A program made the translations under genes and the position numbers. Of a DNA stretch of 64,000 nucleotides, positions 57,852 to 64,000 are shown one piece after another. The notes beneath the pieces were generated by a model that was given only the letters and a program-made list of their open reading frames with translations, was not told the origin of the DNA and ran no database searches. Within the stretch, counting starts at the first letter, position 1, and each line of letters starts with the position of its first letter. The stretch covers positions 1,798,001 through 1,862,000 of the forward strand of contig NZ_JACHMB010000001.1 in NCBI RefSeq assembly GCF_014204795.1. Direction: 5' to 3'. This stretch comes from Nonomuraea jabiensis (lineage in GTDB: Bacteria; Actinomycetota; Actinomycetes; Streptosporangiales; Streptosporangiaceae).

Positions 57852-58500
57852 GGTGGCCTCCTGACCGGGTGGTGGTTGTGGAGGCCAGGATTATTCGGTG
57901 GCGGGAGGTGGGGTTGGGCCGAACGCGGTTCTGTGGAAAGCGGGAGACTGGGTGGTTTGGGCTGTGGACAAGGACCGTTGAGCCGGCGCGGGGGCACGCC
58001 CGGAGGGGGCGGCGTCCGGCACGACCGGAAGCGGGCGACCGGGGTCCGGAAGGGCTGGTTGGGCGTCGGCCTGGAAGGGTGAGTTGGGGTATCGGCCGAG
58101 AGGTGGATCGGGGTGCCGGACGGAAGGCCGACGGAAGGGTGAGTTGGAGTGCCGGCCGGGAGGGAGCTGCTGGCCGGGGAGGGTTCGGACACGGGCCGGG
58201 AGGGCTGCTTGGGGCCGACCAGGAGGGGGCACCGGCCAGGGTGGGTCCGCGCCGACGGGGAGAGTGGGCGCAGGACGGAAGCGTGGGTTAGGGCGCCGGA
58301 CGGAAGCGTGGGTTAGGGCGCCAGTAGGGAAGGGGCGGGGCGGAGCACCCCCGGAGGGCTGGTTGGGTGCCGACCGGGAGGGTGGGGCAGGGCACTTAGC
58401 CGGAACGGTTAGTTGGGGTGCCGGTTCGGGGGGTGGGCTGGGTGGGGGCTCGGATGGACGGCTCGGGGTGGACAGCTCGGGGTGGACGGCTCGGGGTGGG
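57852..58500. repeat. G-rich degenerate repeat tract
   Basis: Nearly 650 bases of G-rich plus strand with many imperfect copies of elements such as GCCGGACGGAAGGGTGAGTTGG. Clear small tandems are a 25-base unit GACGGAAGCGTGGGTTAGGG... repeated at about 58273 and 58298 and a 14-base unit GGACGGCTCGGGGT in three near copies at about 58456-58497. Long open frames on both strands are of low complexity (Pro-rich or Gly-rich) and have no signals, so I see no gene. The G-clusters could form G-quadruplexes. Confidence 0.6.
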
Positions 58501-58501
58501 G

Positions 58502-59341
58502 TCAGGGCTTTTGTTCGGCTATGCGGGCGAAGGATGTGATGTCCAGTTGCTCGCCGCGGGCCGAGGGGTCCACGCCGGCCGCCCTCAGTGCCTCCTCCGC
58601 CTGGGCCGCGCTGCCCGCCCAACCCGCCAGGGCCGCGCGTAGGGTCTTTCTGCGCTGGGCGAAGGCGGCGTCCACCACCGCGAAGACCTCCTCGCGTGAC
58701 GCGCTCGTCGTGGGGGGCTCGCGGCGGACCAAGGACACGAGGCCGGAATCGACGTTGGGGACGGGCCAGAAGACGGTACGGCCGACCGGGCCGGCGCGGC
58801 GTACGTCCGCGTACCAGGCGGCCTTGACCGACGGCACCCCGTACACCTTCGAGCCGGGGCCGGCGGCGAGGCGGTCGGCGACCTCCGATTGGACCATGAC
58901 CAGGCCCTTGCGCAGGGACGGCAGGACCTCGAGAAGGTGGAGCACCACCGGGACGGCCACGTTGTAGGGGAGGTTGGCGACGAGGGCGGTGGGGGTGAAT
59001 CCGGACAGATCGTCCGGGGTGATCTTCATGGCGTCCGCGTGCACGACCGTGAGCTTGTCGAGCCCGCCGCGGTCTGCCACCGTGAGGGGGAGCTGGCCCG
59101 CCAGCACCGGGTCGATCTCGACCGCCACCACGTGCGCGGCGGAGGGCAGGAGGGCGAGGGTGAGCGAGCCGAGGCCCGGCCCCACCTCGATGACCACGTC
59201 GTTCTCCGAAAGATCGGCCACGCGGACGATGCGCCGGACGGTCCCTGCGTCGATCACGAAGTTCTGGCCTAGCTTCTTTGTCGGACGAAGATCTAGCTTG
59301 TCCGCCAAAATACGTATTTCTGCAGGGCCCAACAGCCTCAT
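58502..59341 (-). CDS. rsmA: 16S rRNA (adenine1518/1519) dimethyltransferase
   Basis: A 279-residue KsgA/RsmA. It methylates two adenines near the 3' end of 16S rRNA. The motifs [35 protein letters not shown] (SAM loop) and [16 protein letters not shown] (catalytic NLPY) are present, and the C-terminal helical domain is complete. The ATG at 59341 fits the family start; a second ATG directly upstream at 59344 is possible. It follows rpfB with two genes between, although tatD-rpfB-rsmA is usually contiguous. Confidence 0.95.
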   Translation of the reverse strand: MRLLGPAEIRILADKLDLRPTKKLGQNFVIDAGTVRRIVRVADLSENDVVIEVGPGLGSLTLALLPSAAHVVAVEIDPVLAGQLPLTVADRGGLDKLTVVHADAMKITPDDLSGFTPTALVANLPYNVAVPVVLHLLEVLPSLRKGLVMVQSEVADRLAAGPGSKVYGVPSVKAAWYADVRRAGPVGRTVFWPVPNVDSGLVSLVRREPPTTSASREEVFAVVDAAFAQRRKTLRAALAGWAGSAAQAEEALRAAGVDPSARGEQLDITSFARIAEQKP

Positions 59342-59408
59342 CATCCAACCAGTCTCTCGCATCGAAGAACCATCGATGGCGCTTGGGGAGACCAAAGGAG
59401 AGGATGGC

Positions 59409-61316
59409 GTGGAACAGGAAGGGACGTCCCTCATGGAGCCAACGGGCGCCGCGCCGCTCCGCCCGACGGACTTGCGGGAAATCGGACCGTACCGGCTGCT
59501 GGGCCGGCTCGGCGAGGGCGGGATGGGGACCGTGTTCCTCGCGCGGGCACCGACGGGTCGATTCGTCGCGCTCAAGGTCGTCAAGGCGGAGTTCGCCAAC
59601 CAGGAGGGGTTCGCGGCCAGGTTCCATGCGGAGGTCGAGAACGCTCGCCGGGTGGCGTCGTTCTGCACTGCCCAGGTGCTGGACAACGGCAACACCGGGG
59701 ACGGACGTCCGTACATGGTGACCGAGTACATCGCGGGCACCCCGCTCTCGGATCAGATCGCGAAATACGGCGCTCTGGAACCCGGGCCGCTGCACGGCGT
59801 CGCGCTGGGGGTCGCGGCGGCGCTGGCGGCGATCCACGTGGCCGGGCTCGTGCACAGAGACCTGAAACCGGCGAACGTGATCCTGTCGTTGTCGGGGCCC
59901 AGGGTGATCGACTTCGGCATCGCCAGGGCGCTCGACCGGGAGACCGGGTTCACGCTCTCCGGCGAACTGCTGGGCAGCCCCGGATGGTGGGCCCCTGAGC
60001 AGGTGCGGGGCGAGGTGGTCAGCCCGGCGGCCGACATCTTCGCCTGGGGCTGCCTGGTGGCGTACGCGGGCAACGGGCGGCACCCGTTCGGCCGCGGCGA
60101 CCCCATCACGCTGGCCACGCGCGTGCTGAACGCCCCGCCCGACCTGGGCGTGCTGCCCGCGCCGCTCAACGAGTTAGTACGGCGGGCCACCTCCATGGAC
60201 CCCACCGCCCGCCCGTCGGCGCAGGATCTCCTGATCGCCCTGGTGGGAGGCAGTACGCCGGCGCGCCCCGCCGATCCGCCCACCTTGGTCGCGACCGAGA
60301 TGCTCAACGAATGGCAGCCGCCGCAGAATGTCGTGGATGAGCCGGATATCACGGCTACTTTTACGACACCGCCGCCGAGCGATGCCACCGGTAGAAGCTC
60401 CAGTGTCCCGGCCAACCCGAGTATCCCTGGCGTCTCCAGTGTCTCGGAGGCTCCCAGCGTGACGGGGCCTCCCGGTGTGCCGGGCGGTGCTGCCGGTGCT
60501 CCCAGCGTGCCGGGATCGTTCGGGAACGCGGGCGCGCCCCCTCAACCGTCCGTCGAGGAGCTGGCGCGCAGGGAGGAAGAAGCCGCCAAGGAAGAGTTCG
60601 CGCGCTGGGAGGCGCAGGCGCGGCAGCGGGAGCAGGCTCAGGCCGAAGCCCTGGCCAAGAAGAAGGAGGAGCAGGCGCGCTCGGGCGGGCCGGACCCCCT
60701 GGTGCAGCTCCGCCAAGGCAGCCTGCCCGGCACCGACACCCGGCCGCCCGGGACCCTGGCCGGCGTCGACGAACCCGACACTCTCGGCGGCTCCCGGACG
60801 AAGGGTACCCGGTGGCTCATCGCCGCCGCGGCCGCCGTGCTGGCCATCGTCGTGACGGTGGCCGTACTGATCGTCAACTCCGCCCGCAACACGGTCACCA
60901 CCGCCACCCCCGGCACCCCGTCCCAGACGGCCGGCACCGCCGGCCCGAACGACGTGGGCCGCCGCTTCGCGCTGGGCGCCAACTTCGACGACCCCGTCGC
61001 GATCGTCGCGTCGGCGCCGGAGTGCGGGCTGAAGGAGTACGAGGGCAAGACCGCGACCCAGGGCCAGCTCTGCGTGATCCGCTGGACGATGCTCAACCCC
61101 GGCGGTGAGCGCAGGCAGCTGATCCAGCCCGTCGTCACCATGGTCGACGACCGGGGCGGCGAACACGACCCGGCCGCCCTCACCCTGCCCCCGGCCATCC
61201 TGCCGGGCGCGCGGGTGGACAGCGCGTTCGTGTTCGACCTGGCCATGTACCGCAAACCCGTGAAGCTGACGGCGACCATGCTCGAGAACGGCAAGCAGAT
61301 CGAGGTCGCGCTGTGA
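59409..61316 (+). CDS. Transmembrane Ser/Thr protein kinase
   Basis: A roughly 635-residue Hanks-type kinase. The kinase domain has [33 protein letters not shown] (catalytic) and VIDFGIAR (DFG). A long Pro/Ser/Gly linker and a Glu/Arg-rich stretch ([18 protein letters not shown]...) lead to one membrane segment ([19 protein letters not shown]), after which an extracellular beta domain of about 110 residues follows with two Cys. The start GTG 59409 has GGAGAGG five bases upstream; ATG 59376 and ATG 59433 are alternatives. It overlaps the secreted FG-GAP gene. Confidence 0.9.
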   Translation: MEQEGTSLMEPTGAAPLRPTDLREIGPYRLLGRLGEGGMGTVFLARAPTGRFVALKVVKAEFANQEGFAARFHAEVENARRVASFCTAQVLDNGNTGDGRPYMVTEYIAGTPLSDQIAKYGALEPGPLHGVALGVAAALAAIHVAGLVHRDLKPANVILSLSGPRVIDFGIARALDRETGFTLSGELLGSPGWWAPEQVRGEVVSPAADIFAWGCLVAYAGNGRHPFGRGDPITLATRVLNAPPDLGVLPAPLNELVRRATSMDPTARPSAQDLLIALVGGSTPARPADPPTLVATEMLNEWQPPQNVVDEPDITATFTTPPPSDATGRSSSVPANPSIPGVSSVSEAPSVTGPPGVPGGAAGAPSVPGSFGNAGAPPQPSVEELARREEEAAKEEFARWEAQARQREQAQAEALAKKKEEQARSGGPDPLVQLRQGSLPGTDTRPPGTLAGVDEPDTLGGSRTKGTRWLIAAAAAVLAIVVTVAVLIVNSARNTVTTATPGTPSQTAGTAGPNDVGRRFALGANFDDPVAIVASAPECGLKEYEGKTATQGQLCVIRWTMLNPGGERRQLIQPVVTMVDDRGGEHDPAALTLPPAILPGARVDSAFVFDLAMYRKPVKLTATMLENGKQIEVAL

Positions 61317-62503
61317 TGATCCGATCCGCGCTCATCGCGCTCATGCTCGCGGCGGGGACACCGCTCATGCACTCCGGCGCGGCGGCCTGCGCCGGAGCCG
61401 CCGACTTCGACGGTGACGGCGTGGACGACGTCGCCGTGGGCGACCCGTTCGCGGACGACCAGAAGGGCTCGGTGAGCGTGCTGTCGGGCGACAAGGTCGT
61501 CCCCGTCACCGTCCCGGACCTGGCCAGGGGCGACGCCTTCGGCTGGTCCGTACGGCTGGCCAAGGTCGACGCCGACGCCTGCGCCGACCTGGTGATCGGC
61601 GCGCCGTACGCGGACGTGGACGGCACCGAGGACGCCGGCGCCGCGTACGTCGTCTACGGCGGCGGCGCCACGCCTCCCCAGCGGCTGACCGCGGCCCAGC
61701 CCCAGCGGTTCGCGCACTTCGGCTGGTCGCTGGCCGCGCGCGGCGACCTGCTGGCGATCAGCGCGCCGTACGAGGACGAGGGACGGCTCCCGGACGCGGG
61801 CGCGATCTACGTGCGCAAGGGCGCCGGCCAGCTGCGCAGGATCAGCCAGGAGTCCGACGACGTGCGGGGCAACAGCGAGGTCGGCGACCAGTTCGGCTGG
61901 TCGATGGCGTTCGGGCCGAAGAACGAGCTGGTCGTCGGCGTCCCGTACGAGAACGACGACGGCGCCGGCCGCCAGGTGGAGACCGGCAAGATCGACTCGG
62001 GGTCGGTGGTCTTCATCGACGACGTGCTGGCACCCAAGATCACGTCGTTCAAGCTGGACTCGCCGACGGACGTCTCCGGCGACAGGTTCGGCTACTCGGT
62101 GGCGTACGGCGAGGGCGCCGGGTACGCGGTGAGCTCCCCCGGCCCCGGTTACGTGCAGCTGCTCGACCCCGGCAGGAAACCGACGCGGAGGGTGACGCAG
62201 GGGGGCAAGCAGGCGTTCGGGTTCTCGATGGCGGCGTCGGCGGACGGCAGGCTGGCCATCGGCGCCCCGTACGGGGGCGGTGTCCGGGTGGTCTCCTGGA
62301 AGAACGCGGCCGAGGACCGGCGGCTGGCGACCACCGACGGGCTGTTCGGATGGTCGGTGGCGTTCAGCGGCAACAAGCTGTACGTGGGACAGCCGGACGC
62401 GCGGCCGTCCGGGAAGGTGGGGGTGGCCGGGCGGAACGCCGAGACGCTCCAGCCGATCCAGCCGCCCGAGGGCGCGGACTTCGGGGTGTCCCTATCGGGA
62501 TGA
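61316..62503 (+). CDS. Secreted FG-GAP (integrin-alpha-like) propeller protein
   Basis: A 395-residue exported protein. A signal peptide (about residues 1-23) precedes seven FG-GAP-like repeats: blades repeat Phe-Gly-Trp-Ser and Gly-x-Pro-Tyr-x-x-Asp, with calcium-type loops Asp-Phe-Asp-Gly-Asp-Gly-Val-Asp-Asp and Asp-Ala-Asp-Ala-Cys. It is translationally coupled to the kinase gene (stop-start overlap) and so may bind the outer domain of that kinase or a surface ligand. Its last 12 bases overlap rpfB convergently. GTG 61313 is an alternative start. Confidence 0.85.
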   Translation: MIRSALIALMLAAGTPLMHSGAAACAGAADFDGDGVDDVAVGDPFADDQKGSVSVLSGDKVVPVTVPDLARGDAFGWSVRLAKVDADACADLVIGAPYADVDGTEDAGAAYVVYGGGATPPQRLTAAQPQRFAHFGWSLAARGDLLAISAPYEDEGRLPDAGAIYVRKGAGQLRRISQESDDVRGNSEVGDQFGWSMAFGPKNELVVGVPYENDDGAGRQVETGKIDSGSVVFIDDVLAPKITSFKLDSPTDVSGDRFGYSVAYGEGAGYAVSSPGPGYVQLLDPGRKPTRRVTQGGKQAFGFSMAASADGRLAIGAPYGGGVRVVSWKNAAEDRRLATTDGLFGWSVAFSGNKLYVGQPDARPSGKVGVAGRNAETLQPIQPPEGADFGVSLSG

Positions 62504-63418
62504 CCCCACCGGGTCGAAGAGGCGGTCGGCGCAGTTCGGCCACTGGGTCTGCCAGCGGCTGCCCATCTGCTGGTAGAGGACCTGCGCCCGGTACGTCTGC
62601 TCCTCCGCCGGCCACGTGCTGGGTATCCCCATCCCGCCCACGGCCTGCCACACGGGCAGGCTGAACTGGTACATCCCGTAGTACGGCCCGTCCGGGTTGT
62701 ATGCCTGCGGGTCGCCCAGGGCGGCGCATTCGGCCAGGGCCTGCCAGTTGAGCCGTAGCACCTCCGGGCGGATCGGTATGGTGCGGGGTGGTGTGACCGT
62801 GATGACCGTCCCGTCCTTGGGGAAGCTGCCGAGCGGCGGGTTCACCACGTAGCCGCGGCGCAGCGGGATGCGCTTCTGCCTGAGCACCTCGCGTACCGTC
62901 CTGGCGGTGGTGCGGGAGGTGATCCGGTTCGTGCCCGCGACCACGTACACCTTGCGCCTGGTGTAGACGGTCAGCTCCATCCCCGACAGCGGCACCGCGT
63001 CGTCCGGCGGCGCGGAGAGCTTGCCGGCGGCCGGGGTGAGGTCGAGTTCGGCGAGGGCGTCGCCGACGTTCGTGGCGGTGACCAGGTGCCTGCTGGTGCG
63101 GCCGTCCAGGGTCAGGGTGATCGGGCGGGCGTGGCGTACCTCGATGGTGGATCCGTCGGTGACGTCCTCGTGGGCGGGAGGGCGTACGAGGTCGCCGTAC
63201 CCCACCGAGACCCCGGCCTCGGCGAGCACGTCGTGCACGGTCCCCGCGAACGCGCGGACCTGCGACTGCCTGCCGTCGACGATCAAGACGACCTCTTTGA
63301 CCAGGGACGACACCGCCACGAGCGCCCCCAGCGCCACCATGCCCGCCAGGCACACGACCGGCGTCCACGGTGAACGCCACGGGATCGGGGGACGAGGCGC
63401 GCGCCTCTTACCTCGCAC
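62492..63418 (-). CDS. rpfB: Resuscitation-promoting factor, RpfB-like
   Basis: A 308-residue cell-wall lytic protein. An N-terminal membrane segment (about residues 20-42) is followed by three DUF348 repeats (about 45-90, 92-135 and 150-195) and a C-terminal Rpf lysozyme-like domain (about 225-300) with NWQALAECAALGDPQAYN and GGMGIPSTWPAEEQTYRAQVLY. The Glu in ALAEC is the catalytic acid. The G5 domain found in many RpfB proteins is not visible. It wakes dormant cells in related bacteria. The ATG at 63418 has a weak upstream site. Confidence 0.92.
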   Translation of the reverse strand: MRGKRRAPRPPIPWRSPWTPVVCLAGMVALGALVAVSSLVKEVVLIVDGRQSQVRAFAGTVHDVLAEAGVSVGYGDLVRPPAHEDVTDGSTIEVRHARPITLTLDGRTSRHLVTATNVGDALAELDLTPAAGKLSAPPDDAVPLSGMELTVYTRRKVYVVAGTNRITSRTTARTVREVLRQKRIPLRRGYVVNPPLGSFPKDGTVITVTPPRTIPIRPEVLRLNWQALAECAALGDPQAYNPDGPYYGMYQFSLPVWQAVGGMGIPSTWPAEEQTYRAQVLYQQMGSRWQTQWPNCADRLFDPVGSSR

Positions 63419-63501
63419 GAACCACCTCCGGTAACGGTCAGTGACCGCCCGAACGTTAGCGTCGCGCCCGTCCCCGCAGCCGCGGGTTCATCAAAAGATG
63501 G

Positions 63502-64000
63502 TCACCACTCGCCGAAGACCATGACTCCGTTGGCACTGATCGCCTCGCACAACTGATCCGGATGGACCCCTTTGACCTCCGCCAGGCAGCGCAAAGTGAG
63601 TGGTATGAGGTAGGGGGCGTTGGGCTTGCCGCGGTGCGGGACCGGCGGCAGGTAGGGGGCGTCGGTTTCGACGAGCATGAGCTCCTGCGGTGCGGTCTGG
63701 GCGGCCTCGCGGAGGTAGGCGGCGTTCTTGTACGTCACAGGCCCGGAAAAAGACATGAAATATCCGGCTTCGACACACTTTTTAGCCATTTCGGCGTCGC
63801 CCGAGAAGCTGTGGAAGACGACCTTGTCCGGCGCGCCCTCCTCGGCCAGCACCCTCAGCACGTCTTCATGCGCGTCGCGGTCGTGGATGACCAGGGCCTT
63901 GCCGGTGCGCTTGGCGATCTCGATGTGCGCGCGGAAGCTCGCGTGCTGATCTTCCTTGCTCGCCCAGTCCCGGAAGTAGTCGAGCCCGGTCTCCCCCACC
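63502..64000 (-). CDS. tatD: TatD-family DNase, 3' part
   Basis: Only the C-terminal 166 residues are in the window; the gene runs off the right edge. The segments EIGLDY-type GETGLDYFRDW, FHSFSGDAEMAKKC and LVETDAPYLPPVPHRGKPN are TatD signatures; the metal-binding Asp and His are present. TatD enzymes are metal-dependent 3'-5' DNases. The arrangement tatD-rpfB-rsmA is the common actinobacterial order. Confidence 0.92.
   Translation of the reverse strand, partial: VGETGLDYFRDWASKEDQHASFRAHIEIAKRTGKALVIHDRDAHEDVLRVLAEEGAPDKVVFHSFSGDAEMAKKCVEAGYFMSFSGPVTYKNAAYLREAAQTAPQELMLVETDAPYLPPVPHRGKPNAPYLIPLTLRCLAEVKGVHPDQLCEAISANGVMVFGEW

Noticed and set aside
57891-58500. Long Pro-rich and Gly-rich open frames on both strands
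   Set aside because: They follow only from the G-rich repeats; no start signals, no domain and no codon pattern are seen.
63419-63501. c-di-AMP (ydaO) riboswitch before rpfB
   Set aside because: The leader is only about 80 bases and no ydaO-like pairing can be drawn.

Overview
The window is high-GC DNA with actinobacterial gene order and start-codon use: frequent GTG starts and stop-start overlaps of the ATGA/GTGA/TTGA type. The core blocks ppx-DUF501-ftsB-eno-mazG-surA-mfd, pth-rplY-prs-glmU and tatD-rpfB-rsmA-ispE-ABC-F are classical for Actinomycetota. The family content suggests a filamentous actinomycete of the Streptosporangiales (for example a Nonomuraea-like organism). That placement is inference from family composition, not a database result.

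Layout. 1-9.3 kb: a partial beta-propeller gene, a thiolase, an F420/PPOX enzyme, a Bax-inhibitor-1 protein, an odd tRNA, a peptide deformylase-like gene with a changed catalytic residue, an ACT-domain regulator, a type II NADH dehydrogenase under a Rex-type operator, a family 5 uracil-DNA glycosylase, and a PadR/HAAS pair with a palindromic operator. 9.3-19.5 kb: a secreted protein, then ppx, DUF501, ftsB, eno, mazG, a SurA-like lipoprotein, mfd and a cupin. 19.5-37.5 kb: a large accessory region that I read as a sulfated extracellular polysaccharide locus. It carries PAPS synthesis (cysC, cysD, cysN, cysQ), a TauE/SafE exporter, three different sulfotransferases, a Wzz-like protein, a Wzy/ligase-like polymerase, a Wzx-like flippase, two glycosyltransferases, a priming sugar-phosphate transferase, an APH-like kinase and a GH26-like lipoprotein. 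No PAPS reductase or sulfite reductase is visible, so the PAPS is probably meant for sulfation.

37.5-41.6 kb: pth, bL25, prs, glmU and tRNA-Gln. 41.8-43.8 kb: a delta-9-type desaturase with a double palindromic operator, followed by a TetR regulator carrying an 11-residue-repeat coiled-coil tail. 44-49.6 kb: polyphosphate theme (ppk behind a PHO-box-like triple repeat, a NUDIX-histidine phosphatase, a P450 and a CYTH-CHAD protein). 49.6-51.3 kb: glyoxalase, trans-aconitate methyltransferase-like gene and a divergent MarR regulator. 51.3-53.8 kb: an ABC-F ATPase flanked by two repeat-bearing spacers.

53.8-57.1 kb: ispE, then an arginase-family pseudogene interrupted by an IS200/IS605-type element with intact tnpB and decayed tnpA. 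Because the arginase codons can be rejoined across the element, both ends of the insertion can be placed to within about a base. 57.1-64 kb: an NlpC/P60 protein, a G-rich repeat tract, rsmA, a transmembrane Ser/Thr kinase with a secreted FG-GAP protein, rpfB and the 3' part of tatD. Gene starts were chosen from Shine-Dalgarno spacing, family N-termini and overlap with neighbours.
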